Below are positions 1 through 9,229 of a DNA stretch of 21,874 nucleotides, one piece after another. Each line of letters opens with the position of its first letter. Positions within the stretch are counted from its first letter, which is position 1. The stretch covers positions 1 through 21,874 of the forward strand of contig JAXFPC010000060.1 in NCBI GenBank assembly GCA_034180005.1. The letters are read 5' to 3'. The translations under genes and the position numbers were made by a program. The notes below the pieces were generated by a model. The model was not told the DNA's origin. It saw nothing but the letters and a program-made list of their open reading frames with translations, and made no database searches. The DNA comes from JAXFPC01 sp034180005. Lineage in GTDB: Bacteria; Bacillota; Negativicutes; Acidaminococcales; Acidaminococcaceae.

Positions 1-880
1 TCAGATTCAATGATGATCCGGCGGCAAGTTTGCCGCTGAAACTCTCGGAGTAAGAATAATTGCCGGACAAATCCGGAATCTTGAGAACGATATCATAGTA
101 AATTTTTGTAATAGTTCGTTCGGTATTGTTTTTTGCCGTGAAGCGCGATTTAAGTAAAAACTGCGCTTCCTGCTCCGAAGCCTGCTGTTTTATAAGTTCC
201 ATCTTCACAGGCGATATGATCAGAGATTTGTCAAGACGATCCCTGGCAGAGCTGTTCAGTTTGGCTTGCTCGCTTTTTTGTTCGGCATCCAGATTGATAA
301 TCAATTCCTTCAGATTAAGTACTTTTTTTAGTCTCCAGACGCTGCCGTTTTCTTTTTCGAGAGACATCTGTACTTCGTAAGGTCGCTGTTTGGTGTCGGC
401 TAGTTCAAGAGAGATTGTAGCTTCGACATCATTTTTCTTTACTACCTGTAAATCTTTTACGGAAAATTTATCAAGGGGGAGGCGCCGCTTGATGTTGGCG
501 TTCATAGCGTCCGGTACAGGATCTGCGTGATAATCGCTGCTTTTTTTTTCGCCGGAAATTTTTTCCAGTGCCTCTCTCTTCATAATATCTACAACTGCTG
601 GTTTAAGCATATGTAGAATACCCATAGCAAAGGGATTGTTTAAAATGTTGTCGCGATTGATTTCGCTTTCGGCGGACAGAGCATCGTCGAAGGCATTACT
701 CATAACGGAATCAAGATCGACGTATTTTTCAAATTCAGCAGTATCATGCTGCGCCACTGCTATGCGGATACGGTTGGCGGCGTAAGCTGGAGTTTTTATG
801 AAATATAGAAAGTAGTAAGCTGCCCCCAGCAATACGGCAAATACAAGCAAAGTAATGCCCGCCAAAAGTTTCTTCTTCAT
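1..880 (-). CDS. DUF2939-type membrane-anchored protein, 5' part only
   Basis: The minus strand is open from an ATG at 880 to the left edge, giving 293 codons with no stop, so the gene is cut by the window. The start is MKKK followed by one hydrophobic segment (about residues 5-27), a signal-anchor. Next comes a region resembling DUF2939: 'AANRIRIAVAQHD' and 'FEKYVDLDSVM' (about residues 34-58), typical of its helix-turn-helix unit in which a residue count is 'spent' on a Tyr-Val-Asp motif. The rest is charged and looks extracytoplasmic. A Shine-Dalgarno AGAGAGG sits 8 nt before the ATG, and an extended -10 lies just upstream. The gene diverges from miaB. The DUF2939 call rests on recalled pattern only, and the function of that family is unknown. 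Confidence 0.75.
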   Translation of the reverse strand, partial: MKKKLLAGITLLVFAVLLGAAYYFLYFIKTPAYAANRIRIAVAQHDTAEFEKYVDLDSVMSNAFDDALSAESEINRDNILNNPFAMGILHMLKPAVVDIMKREALEKISGEKKSSDYHADPVPDAMNANIKRRLPLDKFSVKDLQVVKKNDVEATISLELADTKQRPYEVQMSLEKENGSVWRLKKVLNLKELIINLDAEQKSEQAKLNSSARDRLDKSLIISPVKMELIKQQASEQEAQFLLKSRFTAKNNTERTITKIYYDIVLKIPDLSGNYSYSESFSGKLAAGSSLNL

Positions 881-908
881 TTAGGAAACCTCTCTTTAAA
901 TCTTGAAA

Positions 909-937
909 ATTATATCAACGTATGAGATACATTGTAA
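909..937 (-). promoter_or_regulatory. Promoter of the DUF2939-type gene
   Basis: On the minus strand a perfect TATAAT (909-914) is preceded by TGA, giving an extended -10. A weak -35 TTACAA (932-937) stands 17 nt away. Transcription would start near 902, leaving a leader of about 20 nt before the ATG at 880. Confidence 0.55.
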
Positions 938-1281
938 TCATATTAAAGTTATATTTCAATAGGTAAAAAGAAATTTATTATAGATAAATTTTTTAATATC
1001 TAAGAGCGCTGAAATAATTCAGGGAAAGGATCGTTTGTGATAAAATGTGATTCGGAACGCAAGGGTTCGGTAAGCTGGATAATAACTGCTGAAAAACAAT
1101 TTTTCTTCTGAAAACATAACGAAAGTATCCGTTGACCGGTATTTTATGAATAACCAGGCAAGGATTAAAAGCTAGCGGCAGTCGTCCGCAAGAAAAATTG
1201 AAGGTACGAAGAAGTAGCAGATTTTGCAAGAGCATATTTTTTGTTCAGCAGGGGGCAAGCGAAACGTTTCTTTGTAAAAAC

Positions 1282-1311
1282 TTGCGAAAAAAGATGATTT
1301 TTTTGTATAAT
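1282..1311 (+). promoter_or_regulatory. Probable promoter of the miaB-mutS-mutL run
   Basis: TTGCGA (1282-1287), an 18-nt spacer and TATAAT (1306-1311). A second TATAAT follows at 1314-1319, so the start site may be heterogeneous. The predicted leader to the GTG at 1370 is about 50 nt. Confidence 0.6.
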
Positions 1312-1369
1312 GATATAATACGTATTTCTTAATTTTAAGCGTGCAAGAGCAAGCTGCGGAGGTTAAATT

Positions 1370-2695
1370 GTGGAAGCAAAAAGCAAAACATATTTTACGA
1401 TAAATTACGGTTGCCAGATGAATGAATCGGACACGGAGCATTACGCCGGGCAGCTGCTGGAAATGGGATATAGTCCGGCCGATGATTTTCATCAGGCTGA
1501 TGTAATAATTGTCAATACCTGTTGCGTACGCGAAAGCGCGGAGAAAAAAATTGCCGGAAAAATAGGTGAACTGAAAGCTGTAAAAGCGCTGCGTCCGGAT
1601 ACCGTGATTTGCGTGGCAGGTTGTATGGCTCAGAAAGACGGAGAGAAGCTGCAGAAGAAACATCCGCAGATAGATTTGCTTCTTGGCACCGGTTATGTCA
1701 ATGATTTTAAAAGATTGTTGACGGAATATTTGGAATCGGGCAACAGGAAGTATTACACCGATCTGGCCATACCCAAGGGAGAGTTTGAAGGATATATGGT
1801 GCGTCAGAGTTCTTTTGCCGCCTGGATACCTATTATGTACGGCTGCAATAATTTTTGTACTTATTGCATCGTTCCCTATGTAAGAGGGCGAGAACGCAGC
1901 CGCAGTGTCGAAAATATTATCAGAGAAGTTGAAAGCGCCGTTGCACAGGGATACAAAGAATTTACTCTCTTAGGGCAAAATGTTAATTCTTACGGTAAAG
2001 ACCGTGGCGAACAAGAGGCATTTGCCGAGCTTCTTCGCAAAGTAAATGCCGTGTCCGGCGTAGAAAGACTGCACTATATGACCAGTCATCCTCGCGATAT
2101 GAGTGAAGAGGTTATTAAAGCGGTAGCCGAATGCGAGCATGTTTGTGAAAGTTTCCACGTTCCTTTTCAGGCCGGCAGCAGCAAAATATTGCGTGCGATG
2201 AACAGGGGCTATACTAAGGAGAAATATCTGGAACTGATAGAGATGATTCGTCGTTATGTTCCCGATGCAGCAGTGACGACGGACATAATTGTAGGGTTCC
2301 CCGGCGAAACGGAAGAGGACTTCCTGGAAACGCTGGACGTTGTGGAGAAGGTGGGCTTTAATTCGGCTTATACTTTTATTTATTCCAAGCGCAGCGGTAC
2401 GCCTGCCGCGACTATGGAGGAGCAGGTGCCTCAGACTGTGAAAAAGGAACGTCTTAACAGATTGATGGCGCTGCAAAACGATATAAGTCTGCGCTGTAAT
2501 CAAAAGCTGGTAGGTAAAGTTTTGGAAGTTATAGCGGAAGGACCGAGCAAAAAAAGTTCCGTGTGGACGGGGCGCAGCCGCACAGGTGAATTAGTGCTTT
2601 GGGAGGCGGACGGCAAAGAATACACCTCCGGTCAGATCGTAAACATTTTGGTGGACACTGCGCAAACGTGGTTGGTGAAAGGCAAGGCTGTTTAG
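1370..2695 (+). CDS. miaB: MiaB, tRNA-2-methylthio-N6-isopentenyladenosine(37) synthase
   Basis: Radical-SAM methylthiotransferase that converts i6A37 to ms2i6A37 in tRNAs reading UNN codons, using two [4Fe-4S] clusters and SAM. The N-terminal UPF0004 domain has its three cluster cysteines (C15 in YGCQMNE, C51 in NTCCVRE, C85 in VAGCMAQ). The radical-SAM CxxxCxxC is C159-C163-C166 (GCNNFCTYC). A TRAM-like RNA-binding domain fills the last 65 or so residues. At 441 aa it is full length for the family. The start is GTG 1370, with GGAGG 7 nt upstream; an overlapping TTG two bases earlier is out of frame. MiaA, which makes the i6A substrate, is encoded downstream in the same run. Only 3 nt separate it from mutS. 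Confidence 0.97.
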   Translation: MEAKSKTYFTINYGCQMNESDTEHYAGQLLEMGYSPADDFHQADVIIVNTCCVRESAEKKIAGKIGELKAVKALRPDTVICVAGCMAQKDGEKLQKKHPQIDLLLGTGYVNDFKRLLTEYLESGNRKYYTDLAIPKGEFEGYMVRQSSFAAWIPIMYGCNNFCTYCIVPYVRGRERSRSVENIIREVESAVAQGYKEFTLLGQNVNSYGKDRGEQEAFAELLRKVNAVSGVERLHYMTSHPRDMSEEVIKAVAECEHVCESFHVPFQAGSSKILRAMNRGYTKEKYLELIEMIRRYVPDAAVTTDIIVGFPGETEEDFLETLDVVEKVGFNSAYTFIYSKRSGTPAATMEEQVPQTVKKERLNRLMALQNDISLRCNQKLVGKVLEVIAEGPSKKSSVWTGRSRTGELVLWEADGKEYTSGQIVNILVDTAQTWLVKGKAV

Positions 2696-2698
2696 TTT

Positions 2699-5284
2699 AT
2701 GACTGCTGTTGATAACTCGAACTATACTCCTATGATGCAACAATACATGGCTGTTAAGCAAGAACATCAGGATAAGCTTCTGTTCTTTCGGTTGGGTGAT
2801 TTTTATGAGATGTTTTTTGAGGACGCAATTACAGCTTCTCGTGAACTTAACATCACTTTGACCAAACGGTCGAACAGTTCGGAAAGTACACCTATGTGCG
2901 GCGTACCTTATCATTCGGTAGACGGCTACATCGCAAAGCTTATCAAAAAAGGTTACAGGATAGCTATTTGCGAGCAGGTGGAAGATCCCAAACTTGCCAA
3001 AGGCATTGTGCAGCGAAAAGTGACTAAGATAATTACTCCCGGAACTGCCATTAACGAACAGTTGCTGGAGGAAAAGCATAACAGATATTTGGTGACTGTC
3101 GGAGGAGACGATATCGCGCTTTGTTTGGCGGCTGCCGATGTTACTACGGGAGAATGCCTGTGGTATTTAGCCGAGGGTGAGGACGGACTGACGAAACTGA
3201 CAGAGCAGCTGTTCAGGATGCAGCCGACAGAATTGGTCGCGGATACTTCGCTACCACAATGGGACATGTTGCATGAGTGGTTAGGCAGCAGACTTCCGGA
3301 GTGTTCCGTGAGTTGTGTGAAGGACGGAGCGGGTGCGGATTTTTTTGCGCAGCATTTTCCGGAAACGGAAGCAACTGCTCTCGTTAAAAAAACTGTGGGC
3401 GCACTTCTGGCCTATTTGCACGAAACTGTCAGAACGGATCTCAGTCATATCAACCGACTGGAAGAAATAGTGCGCGATGACTTCATGAATCTTGATGCCG
3501 CAGCTATTCGCAATTTGGAATTGGTGCGCAATATGAAGGACGGCAGCAGGCGCGGCACTTTGCTCGATATCATAGATTTCACCAAAACTTCTATGGGCGC
3601 TCGCAGACTCAGAAATTGGGTGGAAAATCCCCTGCTGGATATCGGACGCATTTATGAACGGCAGGGAGCGGTAGAGGATTTGCAAAGCAACGGGATTTTG
3701 CGTGAACGTCTGGAAGACTGTCTGAAGACGATATACGACCTGGAACGCATTTTGTCACGTATAGAGATTGGCAGTGCTAATGCCAGGGATTTGGCGGCGT
3801 TGCGGACTTCTTTAAAAATGCTGCCGCCGTTGAAAGCTTTTTTGTGTCAGGAATCCAAAGCCGGTCTTTTGCAGAAGTTGGCGAATTCCGTGAGTCTGCA
3901 CGAGGACATTGCCGATGTGTTGACTCGCGCAATCGTTGACGAACCGCCTTTTTCCGTTCGCGAGGGCGGCATGATTCGCAGCGGCTATCATGCAGAACTT
4001 GACGAACTGCACCTCATTGCAGGCGACAATAAAACTTGGCTACAAAATTTTGAACAGCGTATCAAAGAGGAAAGCGGCATTAAAACAATGCGAGTAGGTT
4101 TTAATAAAGTTTTCGGGTACTATATTGAGGTGTCTAAAGGACAAAGCAACAGCGTACCGGAGTATTTTGTGAGAAAGCAGACTCTTGTCAACGCGGAAAG
4201 ATATATTGTTCCGGAATTGAAGGAGTTTGAAAATAAAATTCTCGGCGCCAAGGAAAAAATTCAAACGCTGGAATACTATCTTTTCGATGAGCTGCGGGGC
4301 AAAATCCGCGGCAAAATAAGCGCAATACAGGAAACTGCCAAAGCGATTGCCTGTATAGATGCACTGAACAGTATGGCTGTGGCTGCCTACAAATATAGTT
4401 ATATCAGACCGGAATTGAACAATAACGGTGAAATAAAGATCAACGAGGGGCGTCATCCCGTGGTGGAACGTCTGCTGGAAAAAGAGATTTTTGTACCGAA
4501 CAACGTATCTCTCAACAGTGGCGATGAGAGAACGATGATTATCACCGGCCCCAACATGGCAGGCAAATCCACTTACATGAGACAGGTTGCTCTGTTGGTG
4601 CTGCTGACTCAAATGGGCAGCTTCATACCGGCTCGCAGCGCAAGCATTGCTCCGGTAGATAAGATATTCACCAGAGTGGGAGCCAGCGATGATTTGGCTA
4701 CGGGACAGAGCACCTTTATGGTGGAGATGAACGAAGTTGCTCAGATTTTGCGTTATGCCACGTCAAAAAGCCTGATCATTCTTGATGAGGTCGGCCGCGG
4801 CACGAGTACTTATGACGGCATGAGTATAGCGCGTGCAGTGGTGGAGTATGTGCAGCAAAAAATCAAAGCCAAAACATTATTCGCTACGCATTATCATCAG
4901 CTAATCGCCCTGGAAGATGAGCTGCCGGGAGTAAAAAATTATTCCGTGGCGGTAAAGGAGCGAGGCAAGGATATAATCTTTCTGCGGCGCATAGTGCCGG
5001 GAGGCACGGATAGAAGCTACGGCGTTCATGTGGCGCGTTTGGCGGGACTGCCTAAGAAAGTTTTGGACAGAGCTGAAGAAATTTTGAAAACTTATGACAG
5101 TGAAGAGTCCGTGGTCAGTGTGGGAAGGAGTGTCGGTAACGGGCCGGAGATGAATTCTCTTTTTGCAGGCGCTTTAGCCGAGAAACTGCTGCAGTTGGAT
5201 GTTGTGAGTATGACTCCCATTGAAGCTATGAATACTCTTTATTGTCTGCAGGATGAAGCCAGAAAGGAGAGCGGCGGCCAATGA
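2699..5284 (+). CDS. mutS: MutS, DNA mismatch recognition ATPase
   Basis: Recognises mismatches and small loops and recruits MutL in an ATP-dependent way. The N-terminal mismatch-binding domain has the Phe-x-Glu wedge (F35-Y36-E37 in GDFYEMF). After connector, lever and clamp regions comes the ABC-type ATPase: Walker A GPNMAGKST at 617-625 (K623) and Walker B LDEVGRG at about 695-701, followed by ATHYHQL. Near the C terminus, EMNSLF resembles a beta-clamp-binding peptide (inference). The length of 861 aa fits MutS1. The start codon lies 3 nt after the miaB stop and has no clear Shine-Dalgarno, so translation may be coupled to miaB. The stop overlaps the mutL start. Confidence 0.98.
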   Translation: MTAVDNSNYTPMMQQYMAVKQEHQDKLLFFRLGDFYEMFFEDAITASRELNITLTKRSNSSESTPMCGVPYHSVDGYIAKLIKKGYRIAICEQVEDPKLAKGIVQRKVTKIITPGTAINEQLLEEKHNRYLVTVGGDDIALCLAAADVTTGECLWYLAEGEDGLTKLTEQLFRMQPTELVADTSLPQWDMLHEWLGSRLPECSVSCVKDGAGADFFAQHFPETEATALVKKTVGALLAYLHETVRTDLSHINRLEEIVRDDFMNLDAAAIRNLELVRNMKDGSRRGTLLDIIDFTKTSMGARRLRNWVENPLLDIGRIYERQGAVEDLQSNGILRERLEDCLKTIYDLERILSRIEIGSANARDLAALRTSLKMLPPLKAFLCQESKAGLLQKLANSVSLHEDIADVLTRAIVDEPPFSVREGGMIRSGYHAELDELHLIAGDNKTWLQNFEQRIKEESGIKTMRVGFNKVFGYYIEVSKGQSNSVPEYFVRKQTLVNAERYIVPELKEFENKILGAKEKIQTLEYYLFDELRGKIRGKISAIQETAKAIACIDALNSMAVAAYKYSYIRPELNNNGEIKINEGRHPVVERLLEKEIFVPNNVSLNSGDERTMIITGPNMAGKSTYMRQVALLVLLTQMGSFIPARSASIAPVDKIFTRVGASDDLATGQSTFMVEMNEVAQILRYATSKSLIILDEVGRGTSTYDGMSIARAVVEYVQQKIKAKTLFATHYHQLIALEDELPGVKNYSVAVKERGKDIIFLRRIVPGGTDRSYGVHVARLAGLPKKVLDRAEEILKTYDSEESVVSVGRSVGNGPEMNSLFAGALAEKLLQLDVVSMTPIEAMNTLYCLQDEARKESGGQ

Positions 5285-7221
5285 AAAACACTAACGGCAT
5301 AAAGGTGCTTGATGTAAATACTGCCAACCAGATAGCTGCGGGAGAAGTTGTTGAAAAACCTGCTTCCGTTGTTAAAGAGCTGGTGGAAAATGCTTTGGAT
5401 GCCGGGGCTACACAAATAGATGTAACCGTTACGGCAGGCGGTACGGAATATATAAGAGTAGTGGATAACGGCTGCGGCATGAATGAAGAAGATGCCCGCC
5501 TGTCCGTGCTGCGGCATGCTACCAGTAAAATAGCCTCTGCCGAGGATTTGCTGAAGCTTGGCAGCTTGGGTTTCAGGGGTGAAGCCTTGCCGAGCATAGC
5601 CTCCGTGTCGAAATTTACTCTTTTGACACGTCCGGAAGAGGAAGAATTTGCCACCTCTCTGAAAATAACCGGCGGTGAGGAAATAGAAGTAACTTCCGCC
5701 GGAGCTAACGCCGGAACTACGGTAATCGTCGAAGATTTGTTTTTTAACGTTCCTGCGCGCAGAAAATTTTTAAAAACCATAGGAACGGAAGGTCGTTATG
5801 TAAGCGAGCTTTTGACTAAGCTTGCCTTGTCAAGACCGGATGTTTGTTTTACATTCGTCAATAATGACAAGGAAGTACTGCATACGCCGGGCAGCGGAGA
5901 ACTTTTGACTGCCGTGCATGCTCTTTACGGCAAAGACATAGCGTCGGAATTGTTGCCTGTATATTTTAAAGATCCGCGTATCGAAATCACAGGATATGTA
6001 GGAAAACCGACGATACTCAAAAATTCACGTCAATGGCAGACTATTTTTGTAAACGGACGTTCCATAAGCAACAAAATGATTGCTAAAGCCATTGACCACG
6101 CATACCAATCTCAAATACCTAAAAGCGGATTTCCTTTCGCCGTTCTGGATATCAGAGTCGAACCTTCAACAGTCGACGTTAACGTGCATCCGCAGAAGAG
6201 TGAAGTGAAATTCAGCGATGAGGGAAATGTTTACAGGGCGGTCTTTAAAGCACTTACAGACGCGCTTACCATGCCTCTGAAGGGGGAAAAACTTTCAGCA
6301 ACGCTTTTGGAGGATTCTCCGCTGCGTGAGTTTGTTACCGTAAAAACTGAGCCTGTCGGAAGCAATGTCGAATATCAGCCTGTTGCTCTCGATAAAAGCT
6401 TTAGAGAAAAACAGGAAAGTATTTTTAAGAACGAAGCAACTTTTTCGCGGAGCGCTGGCGTGTATAAAATGCCGACGGAGCCTGTTTTCAGACAAAGTTC
6501 AGAAGAAGATTCGTATCGAACGGAAATACCTGTTTTGACTGTAAGTGAAGCTGCTGAAGAAATACGCAAAAGTGACGCGATGATTTTCAGCGGCGAAGAC
6601 AGCGCAGTCAAAGAGCAGATTGCTTTTACAGATGCGAACTGCGGCGTAGCTGCGGTTTGGCCTATAGGTCAGGTCAATAAGACTTTCATCATCGCGCAAT
6701 CGGAGGATTCGCTTTATCTGATAGATCAGCATGCGGCTCACGAACGTATTATTTATGATAAACTGGTAGCTGCTCATGAAAGTGTTCCCGCTCAGCAGCT
6801 TTTGCTTCCTCTCTATATTGACCTTGCGGAGGAGGAGATGGAGCTTGTTGAAGAGCATAAGGATGCGTTCCTGTCCCTGGGAGTGGAGTTTGCCGCTGCC
6901 GGGGAAAATGTGCTGCGTGTGTCAAGCCTGCCTGTGGATATCAGCGCGGACGATGCCGAAAGTTTTATTAGAGAAATAAGCAAGATGTTGGGAGAGTTGC
7001 GCAATGTTTCCGCTAGCGATCTGCGACAGGAAATTTTGCACATGACAGCCTGCAAGGCGGCTATTAAGGCGGGACAGCTTTTGAATATGAGACAGATGCG
7101 TCAGTTGATTGTGGATTTGTTGAATACGACTCATCCGTTTACCTGCCCGCACGGACGTCCCTGCATGATCGAGATTGACAGTGACAAGCTGTATAAAATG
7201 TTCAAGAGGACAGGGTTTTGA
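5281..7221 (+). CDS. mutL: MutL, mismatch repair ATPase/endonuclease
   Basis: Couples MutS mismatch detection to strand incision. The N-terminal GHKL ATPase motifs are ELVENALDAGAT (E36, N37), DNGCGM, and GFRGEALPSIASVS. A variable linker covers about residues 335-460. The C-terminal endonuclease has a DQHA-x2-E motif at 482-488, ACKAAIK at 590 and CPHGRP at 622-627, so this is the nicking MutL found in bacteria without MutH. The last position of the DQHA(x)2E(x)4E signature is Asp (D493) instead of Glu, a conservative change. The ATG overlaps the mutS TGA (ATGA), with AAGGAG upstream. Length 646 aa is normal. Confidence 0.98.
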   Translation: MKNTNGIKVLDVNTANQIAAGEVVEKPASVVKELVENALDAGATQIDVTVTAGGTEYIRVVDNGCGMNEEDARLSVLRHATSKIASAEDLLKLGSLGFRGEALPSIASVSKFTLLTRPEEEEFATSLKITGGEEIEVTSAGANAGTTVIVEDLFFNVPARRKFLKTIGTEGRYVSELLTKLALSRPDVCFTFVNNDKEVLHTPGSGELLTAVHALYGKDIASELLPVYFKDPRIEITGYVGKPTILKNSRQWQTIFVNGRSISNKMIAKAIDHAYQSQIPKSGFPFAVLDIRVEPSTVDVNVHPQKSEVKFSDEGNVYRAVFKALTDALTMPLKGEKLSATLLEDSPLREFVTVKTEPVGSNVEYQPVALDKSFREKQESIFKNEATFSRSAGVYKMPTEPVFRQSSEEDSYRTEIPVLTVSEAAEEIRKSDAMIFSGEDSAVKEQIAFTDANCGVAAVWPIGQVNKTFIIAQSEDSLYLIDQHAAHERIIYDKLVAAHESVPAQQLLLPLYIDLAEEEMELVEEHKDAFLSLGVEFAAAGENVLRVSSLPVDISADDAESFIREISKMLGELRNVSASDLRQEILHMTACKAAIKAGQLLNMRQMRQLIVDLLNTTHPFTCPHGRPCMIEIDSDKLYKMFKRTGF

Positions 7222-8006
7222 CAGTAACGATAAAATTTGCCGTAACAACAGGCCGTGATGCCGGAGTAAAATATGCGGCGCAGGCTAAAGCGTGGGCGAA
7301 CAGCCTGGGTGTTCCGTATTTTGAACGCGCAGGCGCCGGCACGGTGGATAAAATTTTGGCGGAAAAAGATTTGGACTGTTTTATTGCTGCCTGCGTCAGA
7401 GGACCGGTGCTTTTCAGTTCGTCCGGAAAATTTTTTTATCACCCGGGGATGTCGGTTCTGCGTTTACAGAAACTGCAAAAAGGTCTGCCGGACAACTTTA
7501 TCAAGGCGGCGGGGCTGTGCGCGGGGATGCGCGTATTTGACGGAACTTTGGGTTTAGGCAGTGATGCGATTATAGCGTCATATGTTGTAGGCGTTTCCGG
7601 CAAGGTTGTCGGTACGGAGGCATCGTTGCCTCTTTTTTTCACCGTGGCCCACGGCTTGCAAAACTATATAGCGGAAAACGGTGAGTTGACGGCAGCTATG
7701 CGCAGGATAACTCTTCAACACGGACTGGCCGGAGAATATTTGAAAAAGCTTCCCTCAAATTCTTTCGATGTTGTTTATTTTGATCCCATGTTCCAAAAAC
7801 CGGTGGAGGGGGCTGCTGCTATGGACGCAATGCGTCCGTACGTTTTTGCTGCTTCGTTGCGCGAGGAAACAGTGGCGGAAGCACTAAGGGTAGCACCCAA
7901 GATTGTTATCAAGGAGAGCAGCGTGGAAATGCTGCGCAGATACGGCTGTGATGAAATATCGGGCGGACGTTACAGCAGAGTAAAATACGGAATTATCAGG
8001 AGATAG
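7218..8006 (+). CDS. RsmJ-like class I SAM-dependent methyltransferase
   Basis: 262-aa putative RNA methyltransferase. SAM-binding motif I is FDGTLGLGSD (about 107-116), and motif IV is YFDPMF at 187-192, as in the DPMY of RsmJ (16S rRNA m2G1516 methyltransferase, PF04445 type). The N-terminal 90 residues, including GRDAGVKYAA, form an extra domain and are less familiar to me. The start is TTG 7218, overlapping the mutL TGA by 4 nt with GAGG 8 nt upstream; no better start lies nearby. It is embedded between mutL and miaA, beside two tRNA-modification genes, which fits an RNA-modification job. The substrate is not provable here, so I leave the symbol empty. Confidence 0.8.
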   Translation: MTVTIKFAVTTGRDAGVKYAAQAKAWANSLGVPYFERAGAGTVDKILAEKDLDCFIAACVRGPVLFSSSGKFFYHPGMSVLRLQKLQKGLPDNFIKAAGLCAGMRVFDGTLGLGSDAIIASYVVGVSGKVVGTEASLPLFFTVAHGLQNYIAENGELTAAMRRITLQHGLAGEYLKKLPSNSFDVVYFDPMFQKPVEGAAAMDAMRPYVFAASLREETVAEALRVAPKIVIKESSVEMLRRYGCDEISGGRYSRVKYGIIRR

Positions 8007-8010
8007 ACGG

Positions 8011-8934
8011 ATGCCGCAAAGATTAGCTGTGATTTTGGGACCGACGGCAACAGGCAAAAGCCATTGCGCGATCGAACTGGCAAAACGCATGAACGGAGAG
8101 ATTATATCGGGAGACTCCATGCTTGTTTATCGCGGTATGGATATTGGAACGGCCAAACCTTCTTTGCCGGAACGAGAAGGCATACCGCACCACTTAATTG
8201 ACATTTTGGACCCGTATGAATCATTTAATGTGATGGAGTTTAAAAGCAGAGCTGCCGCATTAATCGAAGAAATTAACGCTCGCGGCAAACTTCCCATTAT
8301 TGCCGGCGGCACAGTGCTTTATATTAAGGCTTTGCTGGAAGATTACCAGTTTGCCGCCGCGGAGAGTGATATCAAGTTGCGTACAGCTTTGGAAAAAGAA
8401 GCGGCGATGACCGGAGAAGCTGCTTTATATGCAAAACTGGTACGTCTGGATCCGCATGCTGCTGCAAATATTCATCCCCATAATGTCAGACGGGTCATAC
8501 GAGCTTTGGAGGTTGCTATGAACGGAGAAACCGTCAGCTCCGCAAGCAGTGATAGTGTGGTTTATGATGCCGTTGTTTTCGGGCTTCATATGGAAAGAGA
8601 ACTTTTATATGAGCGCATCAACAGACGCGTCAATATTATGGCTGCCGCCGGATTGACTGACGAGGTAAAAAAACTTTTGAACGACGGCGCCGATCCTGAA
8701 TGGCAATCCATGCAGGGCATAGGTTATCGGCAGATGGTGTGGCATTGCCGGGGCGGTATGTCCTTGGAAGAGGCTCTCGATAAAGTTAAACAGGCTACGC
8801 GTAATTTCGCCAAAAGACAGCAGACATGGTATAAAAAGTTGCCGTACGTTCAGTGGTTCAGCTTAGAAGAGCAAACCGATTACGCGGATGTAGTTGCCGC
8901 TATGGAACGCATACTTGTAGAAAAATTTAAATAG
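8011..8934 (+). CDS. miaA: MiaA, tRNA dimethylallyltransferase
   Basis: Transfers the dimethylallyl group from DMAPP to N6 of A37 in tRNAs reading UNN codons, making i6A, the substrate of MiaB. The P-loop is GPTATGKS (10-17). The signature SGDSMLVYRGMDIGTAKP follows at 33-50 with catalytic D35, and the C-terminal part carries QATRNFAKRQQTWYKK. The length of 307 aa is typical. It starts 4 nt after the methyltransferase stop, with AGGAG overlapping that gene's end. The miaA-hfq adjacency is conserved across many bacteria. Confidence 0.97.
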   Translation: MPQRLAVILGPTATGKSHCAIELAKRMNGEIISGDSMLVYRGMDIGTAKPSLPEREGIPHHLIDILDPYESFNVMEFKSRAAALIEEINARGKLPIIAGGTVLYIKALLEDYQFAAAESDIKLRTALEKEAAMTGEAALYAKLVRLDPHAAANIHPHNVRRVIRALEVAMNGETVSSASSDSVVYDAVVFGLHMERELLYERINRRVNIMAAAGLTDEVKKLLNDGADPEWQSMQGIGYRQMVWHCRGGMSLEEALDKVKQATRNFAKRQQTWYKKLPYVQWFSLEEQTDYADVVAAMERILVEKFK

Positions 8935-8977
8935 ATGTAAAATAGAAAGCAGAAAAGCTATTGAGTGGAGGGTGCAT

Positions 8978-9229
8978 ATGTTAGTTAACGGTAAAACTGC
9001 CATCAATTTGCAGGACAGTTTTTTGAATCATGCCCGCAGAGAGAATATGAGCGTTGTGATTTATCTGATGAACGGTTTTCAGTTGCGCGGATTTGTAAGA
9101 GGTTTTGATAATTTTACCGTAATCATAGAAAATGAGGGCAAACAACAGCTGGTTTACAAGCACGCAATTTCTACTATTACTCCGGTTGCAAATTTTGTTG
9201 TGCTGCAGCCTGAAAAAAGGGAGCAGTAA
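8978..9229 (+). CDS. hfq: Hfq, RNA chaperone
   Basis: Hexameric Sm-like protein that binds A-rich and U-rich RNA and can pair small RNAs with mRNAs. Sm1 is visible as VVIYLMNGFQLRGFVRGFD (about 26-44) and Sm2 as YKHAIST (60-66); Q12 and H62 match the RNA-contacting Gln8 and His57 of E. coli Hfq. I chose ATG 8978 because GGAGGG (8967-8972) lies 5 nt upstream; the in-frame GTG at 8972 overlaps that ribosome site. The result is 83 aa with only a short C-terminal tail, usual for Firmicutes-type Hfq. It lies 43 nt after miaA. Confidence 0.96.
   Translation: MLVNGKTAINLQDSFLNHARRENMSVVIYLMNGFQLRGFVRGFDNFTVIIENEGKQQLVYKHAISTITPVANFVVLQPEKREQ

Larger units (their letters stand above)
881..1369. other. 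489-bp divergent intergenic region, no convincing gene
   Basis: This A+T-rich gap separates the minus-strand DUF2939-type gene from miaB. It holds one promoter at each end. The longest plus-strand candidate with a ribosome site is a GTG-started 24-codon frame (1037-1111, AAAGGA 6 nt upstream) that resembles nothing I know. Minus-strand ORFs across 993-1663 run antisense into miaB and look spurious. I see no tRNA, riboswitch or strong hairpin. Confidence 0.6.

Noticed and set aside
126..380. 84-codon plus-strand ORF
   Set aside because: It is the opposite-strand shadow of the DUF2939-type gene, which has a start, promoter and domain pattern.
1037..1111. GTG-started 24-codon ORF in the miaB upstream gap
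   Set aside because: AAAGGA lies upstream, but the product shows no family pattern and there is no other support.
4040..4612. 190-codon minus-strand ORF inside mutS
   Set aside because: It is antisense to conserved MutS sequence, its product is low in recognisable motifs, and no ribosome site precedes it.
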